A DNA stretch of 64,000 nt, taken from Candida dubliniensis CD36. Its lineage: Eukaryota > Ascomycota > Pichiomycetes > Serinales > Debaryomycetaceae. Shown piece by piece: positions 51,281 through 61,106 of the stretch. The notes beneath the pieces were generated by a model, which was given only the letters and a program-made list of their open reading frames with translations, was not told where the DNA came from and made no database searches. The stretch's first letter is position 1. Each line of letters begins with the position of its first letter. Position numbers and translations under genes: made by a program. The stretch is from positions 897,501 to 961,500 of the forward strand of contig NC_012863.1 of NCBI RefSeq assembly GCF_000026945.1, in the 5' to 3' direction.

Positions 51281-53962
51281 ATGCCGTCAACACAGACAAG
51301 GGATAGTAAAACAGGGACTTCCTTGAATGGGAAGTATACAAAGCAGGTTCAAAACAAATCGAATGGGCCGGTCGTTGATAGTCTACAATTGGAGAATTTA
51401 TTGCTTAGAGATGAAGATATTTTTCAAACAACACTTAATTCAGAAGATTACTTGGAGAGTCTAGCACCGATTATGAAAGACGCAATAAAGTCTAATGGGT
51501 TGAGTGAATTGCTTGTGAAATTGAATGAGATTGTAAAATCAAAAGACGAGGAATTAAATCAAGCTTCCATGGAGTCAATGGATGAAATCAACACATGCAT
51601 CAACACTATCGACAATATTCACAAGGAGGCTAATGAATTGAATAAACAATTTGTTCAAGTGAGTTCAAGTTTAAACAAATCAGCCTATGAATTGATGTCA
51701 AAGAAAAAGAATTACGTGAAATATAAGGATGTTTGCGAACGAATTAACGAAACCCAAGTGGTGTTGAATGAATGTATTCAAGTATTAGAATTGATGAATA
51801 AAATTTTAGAATTGATTAGACAAACTAAATATTTTCTGGCTTTGAAATTAATAGATGAGATAATCAACATCCATATCCAAAAAGTCGAGGATTTCAGTTT
51901 TGCCAAAAAAATAGTTGATTCGATCCCTCATTTGACAAAGATGGTTAAAGACGAGTCTTTTGAAAACTTGTGTAAATGGTTGTCGATAAATTTGGAACGG
52001 AAATTACAGGATATTGCCAGTGGACTATACAATAATTTGGACGATTTACAAAATAACTGGTCGAATATTAAAAAGGAAAATGGGCCAACTTTTTTACCTT
52101 ACAAAATAAATTCTCCTGTTGAATTAGCACTTAGGAATCCTGAATTGAATTACAATGTTTTTGAAGATGCAAGTTTACAAATAAACTTGAATGCTGTCTA
52201 CGACGCCGTATTAGTGTATCAAACTCTACAGGAATTGGACACTTTAAGCTCTGCCTATCATAAAGAATGGATGTCCAAATATAGCAGAATCATTTATCCA
52301 ATAACTACTGCATCAGTGAGCAAAAAAGATGTGGTGTTTGACAATAATGAATTATACGAATACTTGAGGAAAATAGCAGCATTGTTTGTTACTGATAAAC
52401 AGTTGAATCTTATAACCAAATTTCAATTAAGATCAAATACACAGGCTGACGAATTGTGGTTATCTTACATGACAAAGTTAAAACCGGTATTAATTCAACT
52501 TTTGAAACATCATAATTTCACCAGTATACAGGAGTTAGGTTCCTTTAAAACAATTGTTGGTGAGTTTTTACAAATTATGGATAATCATGATTATGATATC
52601 AGTGAGTTGTACGAAGTGATGATGATGATTTTCAAAAGTTATTATGCACCATTGACGGTACAGACATTTAGGAAACAGTTTGTCGCCTCGATACAATCTG
52701 ATCGTTATCGTCCACTTACGGTCACTGATGAAGCGGACTATACTGCAATCATGCAAAATGTGTGGTACAAGGATGACGCAACGTTTTCTCCAGCGTATGT
52801 TAAGAGTTTCCCAGTGACATTCCCCTTTAGTGAAGATTACGTCCATTACTGTATCCAAGTGAGACGATTGCTTAAAGATGTCTTGCGGTTTATTGGTGAT
52901 TATTATAATTATGAAATTGGTGAGTTGACCAACACAATAGTCAACAATATCATTGAAGTTGTGTTGAGTGATGAAAAAGGATATGGTATTGCTTATGAAA
53001 TTGAAGAATTTATCACCAAAAATGAGAATAATAAAGAGATTACGGCCCAAACTTATACCAACTTGGAATATTATTTGTTCAGTTTGTACGAAATTGGCAA
53101 ATTGGTCAATCGTGAATTGCGTAAACATACTGGTATGGGTGTGCATAATATAGATGCCAATGATACGTTTACCTTACGAGCCGTTGAAACATTCAATAAA
53201 CTTAAAAAGCATGCTGAAGAGACTGTTTTCAAAATGGTGGATAATAAAATTAATGAATTATTGGATATGGTTGAATATGATGAATATTTACCGGTGGAAA
53301 AGAATGATGAAGCCAATTTTGCCATCAAAGATTTTGCTCTATTTTTGGAGAATTTGTTTACATCTATTTTTAACAATTTACCACTGCAATTGCGTACGTT
53401 AGGTCTTTTCAGGGCTTATGACTTTGTTTCTGAATATTTTTTAAATGTATTAAAGGATGCTAATGTATACAATAGAATATTTGTTGCCAATTTTGATTTG
53501 GATATTCAATATTTGGAAGCTTCTTTAAGGAACTTACATGGGTTTAAAGAGGAAGGCGATGACGCCAATGGTAACGGAGGTAATGTTGCTTTAGAATCTA
53601 CATTCACTGAATTGAGACAATGTATTGACTTGTTGAAGTTAGAGGATTATGAGGAGTTCATTAACGATTCCTCATTTAGAATGAGACGCTTTGATAGAGT
53701 GAAATATGAAGATGGTATAAATTTAATCAAAAAAATGCAAGGTAATGAATCTCAACAACAACAACCATCGGTATCAACAGTCTCTGAGAGAGGAACCATT
53801 GGTGGGATTATTCCTAACTCTAGTTCCACAAGAAGTTTTGTGAACATGTTGAGTAATTTATCAACCGATGATCCAGGAAATACTTCTAGTGGGAGTATAG
53901 AATCGACTAGTACTACTTCAAAATTGGCACAGTTTACTACTAGGTTCAAACAAAATAAATAG
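51281..53962 (+). CDS. SEC15: Exocyst subunit Sec15
   Basis: An 893-residue exocyst subunit that binds Sec4-GTP on secretory vesicles and links them to the complex at the bud site. The N-terminus after a polar leader has LLLRDEDIFQTTLNSEDYLESLAP, then the coiled-coil CorEx-type region (about 75-150) and FLALKLIDEIINIHI. The C-terminal two-thirds is helical (CATCHR fold) with SFPVTFPFSEDYVHYCIQVR near 508-527 and YDFVSEYFLNVL near 710-721. It ends with a Ser/Thr-rich tail (about 825-893) that may be a fungal regulatory addition. Length is close to yeast Sec15 (about 910). Confidence 0.95.
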   Translation: MPSTQTRDSKTGTSLNGKYTKQVQNKSNGPVVDSLQLENLLLRDEDIFQTTLNSEDYLESLAPIMKDAIKSNGLSELLVKLNEIVKSKDEELNQASMESMDEINTCINTIDNIHKEANELNKQFVQVSSSLNKSAYELMSKKKNYVKYKDVCERINETQVVLNECIQVLELMNKILELIRQTKYFLALKLIDEIINIHIQKVEDFSFAKKIVDSIPHLTKMVKDESFENLCKWLSINLERKLQDIASGLYNNLDDLQNNWSNIKKENGPTFLPYKINSPVELALRNPELNYNVFEDASLQINLNAVYDAVLVYQTLQELDTLSSAYHKEWMSKYSRIIYPITTASVSKKDVVFDNNELYEYLRKIAALFVTDKQLNLITKFQLRSNTQADELWLSYMTKLKPVLIQLLKHHNFTSIQELGSFKTIVGEFLQIMDNHDYDISELYEVMMMIFKSYYAPLTVQTFRKQFVASIQSDRYRPLTVTDEADYTAIMQNVWYKDDATFSPAYVKSFPVTFPFSEDYVHYCIQVRRLLKDVLRFIGDYYNYEIGELTNTIVNNIIEVVLSDEKGYGIAYEIEEFITKNENNKEITAQTYTNLEYYLFSLYEIGKLVNRELRKHTGMGVHNIDANDTFTLRAVETFNKLKKHAEETVFKMVDNKINELLDMVEYDEYLPVEKNDEANFAIKDFALFLENLFTSIFNNLPLQLRTLGLFRAYDFVSEYFLNVLKDANVYNRIFVANFDLDIQYLEASLRNLHGFKEEGDDANGNGGNVALESTFTELRQCIDLLKLEDYEEFINDSSFRMRRFDRVKYEDGINLIKKMQGNESQQQQPSVSTVSERGTIGGIIPNSSSTRSFVNMLSNLSTDDPGNTSSGSIESTSTTSKLAQFTTRFKQNK

Positions 53963-53996
53963 TAATAAGTAGTTTGCTATAATTTTCTTCTATATA

Positions 53997-54332
53997 TTAC
54001 CAAAATTTCAATTTGTGTATCCAACGTTTACTACTACTCTCTTGTTCTTGTTTCAATTGTTTATCCTTTTCATCTACTATAGTCTGAATTTGATTTTCCA
54101 AAGTATTTGATTTCAATTTCAATTCTTGTTCTATTTCTTGGTATCGCAAATTATTATAAACAATGTTCAATAGGAAAAATGTTGATAATGAAATCATTAA
54201 TGTGTTGTATAATGCATGAGAAAATTGAGATAGACGGGGTTTCACTGGGTCTTGATTGATTTGATGAGGTAATTTGATGGTATGAAATCTTTTGGGTGTT
54301 ATAACAGATCTTTTGATTAGAGTGTTTATCAT
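53997..54332 (-). CDS. Small mitochondrial-type single-pass protein with coiled coil
   Basis: A 111-residue protein. The N-terminus (MINTLIKRSVITPKRFHT) is basic, lacks acids and looks like a mitochondrial presequence. One span lies at about 42-63 (NTLMISLSTFFLLNIVYNN), followed by a charged coiled coil (about 65-100) and a basic, aromatic end (KRWIHKLKFW). This plan fits inner-membrane assembly factors with one span and a coiled coil, for example the INA complex subunits, but sequence identity was not recognised. It converges on SEC15 (34 bp between stops) and is divergent from COX11 with 217 bp between starts, supporting a mitochondrial role. Confidence 0.65.
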   Translation of the reverse strand: MINTLIKRSVITPKRFHTIKLPHQINQDPVKPRLSQFSHALYNTLMISLSTFFLLNIVYNNLRYQEIEQELKLKSNTLENQIQTIVDEKDKQLKQEQESSSKRWIHKLKFW

Positions 54333-54549
54333 GGCGTGAGTATTAAGATGGTGTAATCTTAGGTATTCAGCAGGTTGTGGTGAAGCTATGTTGATGAATT
54401 GGGTTTACTCTTGTAATTTGCACGGGATTAAATTTTTTTTTTTGTTTTGGAGTGGTTCGTACGGAATTTGAAAAGTAGAAAAAAAAAAAAAAAAATAAGC
54501 TGAAAAACCATTCGATCTATTCGTTTACTGCAACTGACTTTAAGAAACT

Positions 54550-55380
54550 ATGAATAGGTTAAGGATATACACACCGATTTTAAGGTCAACAATAATCAAA
54601 CCGGCCACGCCTTGGGCATATGCTTTTGTTGTATCACGAAGTATACATACTACGGGAAGATTGTCGCAGGTGCAACACAATCACCATCAACAAGGACAAC
54701 CTGTTCCAGACCAATCATCGATTGAAAAACAACGAGAATGGGTAGATAGACTTGCTAAGGAAAGAGAGGAACGTCAGAAGTTTAGAAATAAAACAGCAAC
54801 ATATTATACTGCCTCTTTGGGGATTTTCTTTTTGGCATTAGCGTTTTCTGCAGTGCCAATATATCGAGCCATTTGTCAGCGTACTGGATGGGGTGGAATA
54901 CCAATTACTGATAGTACAAAATTCACTCCTGATAAGTTGATCCCCGTCGATACCAATAAACGTATCCGTATACAATTTACTTGTCAATCATCAGGGATCT
55001 TACCATGGAAGTTTACTCCGTTGCAACGTGAAGTTTATGTTGTTCCTGGTGAAACTGCATTAGCCTTTTATCGAGCCAAAAATATGAGTAAAGAAGATAT
55101 TATTGGTATGGCAACGTATTCAATAACACCAGATAATGTTGCTGGGTATTTCAATAAGATTCAATGTTTTTGCTTTGAAGAGCAAAGATTGAGTGCTGGT
55201 GAGGAAGTTGATATGCCGGTGTTTTTCTTTATTGATCCTGATTTTGCTAAAGATCCAGCAATGAGAAATATCGATGATGTGGTTTTGCATTATTCATTCT
55301 TCAAAGCACATTATTCCGATGGTGAGTTGGCGGCTGTACCTATTGGGAACATGGAAATGAAAGCCAGTGTGGTCAGTTAA
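54550..55380 (+). CDS. COX11: Cox11, copper chaperone for the cytochrome oxidase CuB site
   Basis: A 276-residue inner-membrane protein. It has a mitochondrial leader (1-35), a His/Gln stretch (44-50), then a charged helix and one membrane span at about 84-104. The intermembrane-space domain follows with RAICQRTGWGGIP (106-118), FTCQ (Cys145), PGETALAFYRAKN (166-178) and the copper-binding CFCF motif (Cys206 and Cys208) in KIQCFCFEEQ. All three Cys needed for copper transfer in the family are present. It ends VLHYSFFKAHY plus a short tail. Length is usual for fungal Cox11. Confidence 0.97.
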   Translation: MNRLRIYTPILRSTIIKPATPWAYAFVVSRSIHTTGRLSQVQHNHHQQGQPVPDQSSIEKQREWVDRLAKEREERQKFRNKTATYYTASLGIFFLALAFSAVPIYRAICQRTGWGGIPITDSTKFTPDKLIPVDTNKRIRIQFTCQSSGILPWKFTPLQREVYVVPGETALAFYRAKNMSKEDIIGMATYSITPDNVAGYFNKIQCFCFEEQRLSAGEEVDMPVFFFIDPDFAKDPAMRNIDDVVLHYSFFKAHYSDGELAAVPIGNMEMKASVVS

Positions 55381-57725
55381 TAGGTACGATGGATTCTTGT
55401 AAATAGAAAAATAGAAGAAAGTAAATGTAGTTTATGATACAAAATAAAGTTCATTTTTAGGACGAGGAGTCTCGTGTGGAGCAATTCATATGGCATTGTA
55501 TTAGTTGGGTGAACGATGCAACTCATTTCATATTTTGTTAGACAAGGATTAGAACTCGAAACTAAAAATTACGATTCCATCCAAAGTAGAAATGATATTT
55601 AACTTTAATATCCAAAAAACAAGGCAACTGCATTCCAACTTGCAAAGGGACAAAATTAGTTGTTAAACTGAATTTGGTGGACAGCAAGATCCAGTATTTT
55701 CTTTTTCAGTCACTACAAAGTATTCTATTATATTTTGAATAGCTGCAGAGAAAGACGATACGCATGTAATCCATCTATAAAGCTACACTGGGTCGATAAG
55801 AATTATAATTCTTCCAACTAATTCGAGGTGATTACCACCAAATACTACAAAGACTGTCGAACTGCGTAAAAGCAGTTCTGTGACTGAATACACTACTATG
55901 GTATTTTGTGTAATAATGAATTGTGCGCCAATCGGTAATTCAAATTTCTGGTGAACAATTAATTTGAGAGATATAATTGGCTGGCTGAGCTTGAGTTAGC
56001 AGTGAATTGTTTTAGGTCTTGATTCTTTTTCTGGCTTTTGGTTTTTAGTTGTCTGGGTGTCTATGGTTAAAACGTACAGATGGTTTCAATTTTCCCAATA
56101 GTTGTTGGTCCACGCCAAGAATTAATTAATCATAGTCAATAATCTTCTTATCTCTGGCTTGTCTTTGCTTGCTTTGGTTGGTTTTTGAAAATGTGTTCAA
56201 CTTATAATTAAAAAGTGAAATACGATTCTTGTGTCAGTGTCAGCATCTTAAATTCAGACATTATATTTGTTATATGATTGTAAGCTTTGTTTTCAACTTC
56301 TTATACAAAAAAAAAAAAGTCCGACTGGTTGCACGCAACTCCCCTTCAAAGAATGAAAAGAATACAAAGGTGAATCTATACATGTTGTAATGGACAATTT
56401 CATTATGGACTCCATAATGCTGAGCAACAATGAATAAACACTCTAGTTATGGAACAATAGTATAAGGCTTCAAAATACGTACAAAGTACTATTGTACCAT
56501 ATGCACGGTCTAGTATTCCGAGTCTAATTAATACTTGTTCGCTATTGGTTGAGGTAGCCTTGGATGGTAATTTGCGATGGCTCATGAATTTAATTTATGA
56601 ACACAAACGTATGGTGTTCGTTTCATGTGTATAATGCGCCCCATAACAATCAATATATCGGAAACCACCATCTAGTAAACAATCGTTTAGCCAACAAAAC
56701 GGTGAATAAGACTTATTGCCAGTAGCCGACAAACAATACGAGTTGAAATACCGGGATTGCCATTAAAGTATACGCGATCGGGTTTCCAATAGTCTTTTTT
56801 GATTCGTCAACCTAATCTATATCAGAGATCATAATAGGATTTTTTGGTATGTCGGTGATAGGGGGTGGTGACGTGCCAAGCATATTGCCAGCAAGCAAAG
56901 GGAAAATTGAAAGGAAAAACCGGATAAAAAACTAGAGAAAGAGGTGGAGTACTTGCTTTAGTGGAGAAAAGAACTTAAATTAAAGGATCAGTATTGTGAT
57001 CTTCAATTGTGGCATTACGTTTCCGAATCTTGAACTTGGCTTTGTTTGGTTAAATTTTGTTTTAGTTTTCTAGTCTATTTTTAAAAGAAATTGAGTGTTC
57101 TCAATCATTTACAGCCCTATAGGGGTTGTAGTAGCATTGGTTGATTGGAATTTGATCAAGATAATGAAGAAATAAATGAGTTTAAAAGTGTATGGCACTG
57201 CCTTATCAATCCAGATCTATATGTTTAGAGTCTGCAAAAAAAAATTTCTTGGATTTTGGAAATTTACACTATTTTTTGGGCTTGTGTACACACATTCTCT
57301 CTCTCCTGATTGAAGTTTGTTGATTTCATCAGATAAGATCAATCCGTTTTTTTTACTCCTGAGGGAAGCAACAGACAAAAAAAAAAAGTTCTTTTACAGT
57401 GAAATCTTCTGCTGCTGAGCCCCTCTCTCCTCCTTCTCTCTGTTATAAATCTTGATTGATTATGCATTATCAATGTTGTTGATATTGTTGCTTATATCGA
57501 ATCTCATTAACCAAATACTTTTAAATTGGCACCCATCTCATCTCCTCAGTTTTTTTTATAATTTCAACTTTTGTCTAAAATAATTTCTTTTGTTTTTTTC
57601 ATGCAAAACAGACAAAAAAAATAGCCCAAAGAAAAAGAAAAGAAAATGTAAAACTAATAATTAAAACGTCTATCAATTAAAAACATGCATAAACTCCCTA
57701 GTTCTAGTCTCTATTTCATTATTTC

Positions 57726-57741
57726 TGACAGCTGTCATTGG
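57726..57741. promoter_or_regulatory. 12-bp palindrome joined to an inverted CCAAT box
   Basis: TGACAGCTGTCA overlaps ATTGG by one base; a further CCAAT sits 40 bp downstream. CCAAT boxes are the sites of the Hap2/3/5 complex which, with Hap43, controls iron genes in C. albicans (established). Use here is inferred. Confidence 0.4.
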
Positions 57742-58369
57742 CTATTTTTGATTGATACTTTGATAGTCTTGCCGATGTTGCCAATATTTGCTTTGCTTTT
57801 TTATTTGTCAGATACTACCTTTTTGATAAACTAATTGCTAGATTTATTTGTCTGTACCTCAAAATGTCCATCACTACATGCTGTTTTCAGACAAGAGAAG
57901 TAAAGAAAGAAGAGGAAGTTGAAGTTGAAGAGAGAAAAGTACTAATACAAAGTAAATGAATTACGCTTATTATTTTATCCCGTAATACATATATCTCAAT
58001 AATTTTTTTGGCCACAAAATATTACTAATCTTACAAATATATATTATTGTTGTTAAAGAAAGGCTTGTGATTGGATTAAAGAATCCCAAAATTAAATATA
58101 TTTAATTATTATCCGATGGGTTTTTGTTAAATTGAATTTTAGTTTTAGTTTTTCTTTCAGTAATAATTGTTCCGTTTTGTGTTCGGTAATGGTTTTCCTT
58201 TGTTCTTTTTGCTTTCTTTGTCCTTCGAAGTTTTAAATTGTTATTCAATTTTTATCAGTTTAATCTGTAAAAGTCTTCACGTTGATCTTATTAAATTTAA
58301 AAAAAAATTTTCTTTCTTCTTCCACTGTTATTAACAATATAAATTTAAATTGGTTAAAACCCCTTTGAC

Positions 58370-58377
58370 TATAAATA
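58370..58377 (+). promoter_or_regulatory. Candidate TATA box of the ferric reductase
   Basis: TATAAATA, 272 bp before the start codon, implying a long 5' leader if used. Confidence 0.35.
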
Positions 58378-58641
58378 CTTTCTAAATTCTCCTTGTCTTA
58401 ATTTAAATTCTATGCCTTGCTTTGTTAAAATAATTTTATTATTATTTTTACTATTATTTTAAAATCCTCTTCAGCACAAGCCCTCTTTTCCAGTTACTGA
58501 AGATTTTTCAGCCATTCCCATCATTTCTCCTGCCAAGCAAAATAGAATTAATAGATTGAATTATTTTTCTTGACAAGAATTTCAAACTAAGAGGGAACAA
58601 AGAAAATAAAATAAAAAAAAAAAAAGAAATATAGATACAAT

Positions 58642-60762
58642 ATGGTAGCTATCAATTCATTAATATTTGCTGCCATCACATTGGTGTCTTCAGCTCAAGC
58701 TACCAACACCTTGACAATTTATCACAATAACAAATTTGCTGTGCAAGCATGTAAAGGTTTAATTGGTAAAACTGCAGTTTTATTCAACGAAACCACTGAT
58801 AAAGTTGGTTATTGTAATGTTAAAAATCAACAAGCTTTGGGTACTATGGCAGAATGTATTGAATTAATGCCTCACAAAGATTCAAGAAAAGAATTTTTGA
58901 AAACATGTAAAAAATTCAACCTTACTGAAGAAGAATACTTAGCTTCTTGGAAAAATGCTACTGAATTTGGTTATGTCAATGTAACTGCTGATCCTGATTT
59001 TAAGAAGAAAAAATTATACTACAAACCAGTATTGTTGAAGAAGAAGAAAGTTCACGCTGCTTGGGATGCAGTAGCTACCAGATGGTATAATTATAATTAC
59101 GCACAATGGTACGGTATTGCATTATTTTCTTATTGGTTTGTCGTTATGTTTATTGCTGGTATTTGTAATTTGACTTATTTCCTTTTCCCTGGTTTTGTTA
59201 AATCTTTGAAAGGAGGCATTTCTAATACTTTTAGAAAATACATCACTTTACCAGCATTGTTTAAGAAAACCCATGCTCACCATAAATCCATTTTTGGATT
59301 TTTCCATGCTCTTTTGCCAACAAGATTAGAATCCATTTTGGTTGCTGGTTGGTTTATTATGGCCTTGATTATGAATTTGACCAATTACGTTCATGTCAAA
59401 CCAAACTACATTTGGCCACAAAAAAGTAATGAATTAGGAAGAAAAATTGCTGATAGAACCGGTCAAATCTCTATGTGGTTGATGCCACCATTGGTTTTGT
59501 TTGCTGGTAGAAACAATTTTATGCAATGGGTTAGTGGTTGGCCATACGCACGTTTTGTCTACATTCATAAATGGATCAGTCGTGTTGTATTTATGATGAG
59601 TATTGCTCATGCTGTTGGTATGACCTACAACGGTAAAGGTATTGGTAAATACGAAACAAGAAACGCCAAACCATACGTTAGATGGGGTTATGTTGCTTTA
59701 GTTTCCATGTCATTAATGATTTTCCAAGGATTGCTGTATTTCAGAAGAACAAACTATGAAGTTTTCCTTGGAGTCCATATTCTTTTAGCAGTATTTGCCA
59801 TTGCTGGTACCTGGATTCATACTACTGAGCAAGGTTATCAAATGTGGATGTATGGTGCTGTTGCAGTTTGGGTTTTTGATCGTGTTGTAAGAATCGCCAG
59901 ATTGGCCGCTTTTGGTCTTAAATCTGCTACGGTGCAATTAATTGCCAATGAAACTGTCAAAGTCACTGTTTCTAGACCAAGCTGGTGGAAACCATTCCCA
60001 GGTTGTCATGCATTTATTCATTTCATGAGACCAACTTGTTTTTGGCAATCACATCCATTCACTATTGTTGATTCCGTCACTGAAGCCAACACTATTACTT
60101 TTTACATTAAAGTTAAAGGTGGTATGACTCATGGTTTATACCAATACTTAGTCCAACAACCAGCTCAAACTGCTCAAATCAAAGTATCAATTGAAGGTCC
60201 ATATGGTAACAGAATTGCAATTGATAGATTTGAAAACACAGTTTTCATTGCTGGTGGTAACGGTATTCCTGGTATTTACTATGAAGCCACTGATCTTGCC
60301 AAGGGATTTTGTGACAGACGTAATGTCAAATTATATTGGGTTGTTCGTCATTACCGTTCCTTAGAATGGTTCTACCAAGAATTGCTCAAGTTGAAAGATT
60401 TACCAATTAGTACCACTATATATGTTACTCAACCTAATGTTGGGTTAGCAGAACCAATTACCACAGAATTGACTGATGATGAAGAACAACAAGAACAAGA
60501 TCAAGAAAAAAAATCTGACACTGAAGAAAATAATGATTATGTTGCTCAAGTTAAAAAAGATTTATCATTTATTGAATTCATTGAAACCAAACCTGATTTC
60601 TACCAAATTGTTGGTGAAGAAATTAAACAACTGACAGGTCCTATTGCATTTGCTTCTTGTGCTCATGGTAACATGGTTGATGATGTCAGAAAATCTGTTG
60701 TTGATAATTTGAGCAATTCTAATTACAGAGTTGAATTGTTTGAACAAATGCAAAACTGGTAA
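58642..60762 (+). CDS. FRE-family ferric/cupric reductase (flavocytochrome b)
   Basis: A 706-residue surface metalloreductase that passes electrons from cytosolic NADPH via FAD and two haems to extracellular iron or copper. It has a signal peptide (1-20), an exoplasmic domain with several Cys (37, 58, 72, 89) and N-glycosylation sites, a first span at about 155-182 and a core of six spans. Haem ligands form two perfect HX13H pairs: His309/His323 and His379/His393. The FAD-binding HPFTIVD is at 471-477 and the NADPH-binding GGNGIPG at 538-544. The C-terminal cytosolic region has an acidic Glu/Gln insert (about 613-635). It ends with CAHGNMVDDVR, and a distal aromatic residue follows. Codon bias is strong. 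Which of the many Candida FRE genes it is could not be fixed. Confidence 0.95.
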   Translation: MVAINSLIFAAITLVSSAQATNTLTIYHNNKFAVQACKGLIGKTAVLFNETTDKVGYCNVKNQQALGTMAECIELMPHKDSRKEFLKTCKKFNLTEEEYLASWKNATEFGYVNVTADPDFKKKKLYYKPVLLKKKKVHAAWDAVATRWYNYNYAQWYGIALFSYWFVVMFIAGICNLTYFLFPGFVKSLKGGISNTFRKYITLPALFKKTHAHHKSIFGFFHALLPTRLESILVAGWFIMALIMNLTNYVHVKPNYIWPQKSNELGRKIADRTGQISMWLMPPLVLFAGRNNFMQWVSGWPYARFVYIHKWISRVVFMMSIAHAVGMTYNGKGIGKYETRNAKPYVRWGYVALVSMSLMIFQGLLYFRRTNYEVFLGVHILLAVFAIAGTWIHTTEQGYQMWMYGAVAVWVFDRVVRIARLAAFGLKSATVQLIANETVKVTVSRPSWWKPFPGCHAFIHFMRPTCFWQSHPFTIVDSVTEANTITFYIKVKGGMTHGLYQYLVQQPAQTAQIKVSIEGPYGNRIAIDRFENTVFIAGGNGIPGIYYEATDLAKGFCDRRNVKLYWVVRHYRSLEWFYQELLKLKDLPISTTIYVTQPNVGLAEPITTELTDDEEQQEQDQEKKSDTEENNDYVAQVKKDLSFIEFIETKPDFYQIVGEEIKQLTGPIAFASCAHGNMVDDVRKSVVDNLSNSNYRVELFEQMQNW

Positions 60763-61106
60763 AAGAAAAAGGAGTCTTTACCAACAACTTGTTGTTTGTT
60801 TGTTTGTTTGTTTTGTTTTTTGCCAATAATGTTTGGTAATATTTTTGGTTCTTTCTTTTTATTAATAAATTGAATAAATTGTCCTATGGTTTAATAGATA
60901 TATAAATATATAATTTGCTTTTTCTTTTACATTTGTAATACATATTCACTTCAAAGCAATGGTGGGAAATTTTCTAATTCGATAAAACACGAATTAATTC
61001 TAAAAAGTTTATTCCCGAAATTCATCTACTTACATAATTCAGAGCTAAGTTTATCAAAGATTGATATATTTAACCTAAATTATATATAAATCTACTTAAA
61101 TGTTAA
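60763..61106. other. Convergent spacer between the ferric reductase and WWM1
   Basis: 344 bp of AT-rich DNA with a (GTTT)n run (about 60792-60815). Presumed 3' untranslated DNA of both genes. Confidence 0.4.

Larger units (their letters stand above)
55381..58641 (+). promoter_or_regulatory. 3.3-kb region upstream of the ferric reductase
   Basis: No credible gene (a 60-codon frame at 56403-56585 was not accepted). It contains a short hairpin just after COX11 (55462-55475), CCCTATAGGG (57115-57124), the 12-bp palindrome TGACAGCTGTCA (57726-57737) adjoining ATTGG (57737-57741), CCAAT (57781-57785) and TATAAATA (58370-58377). Unlike the repeat-choked regions elsewhere, 55.4-57.0 kb has rather complex sequence. 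Confidence 0.5.
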
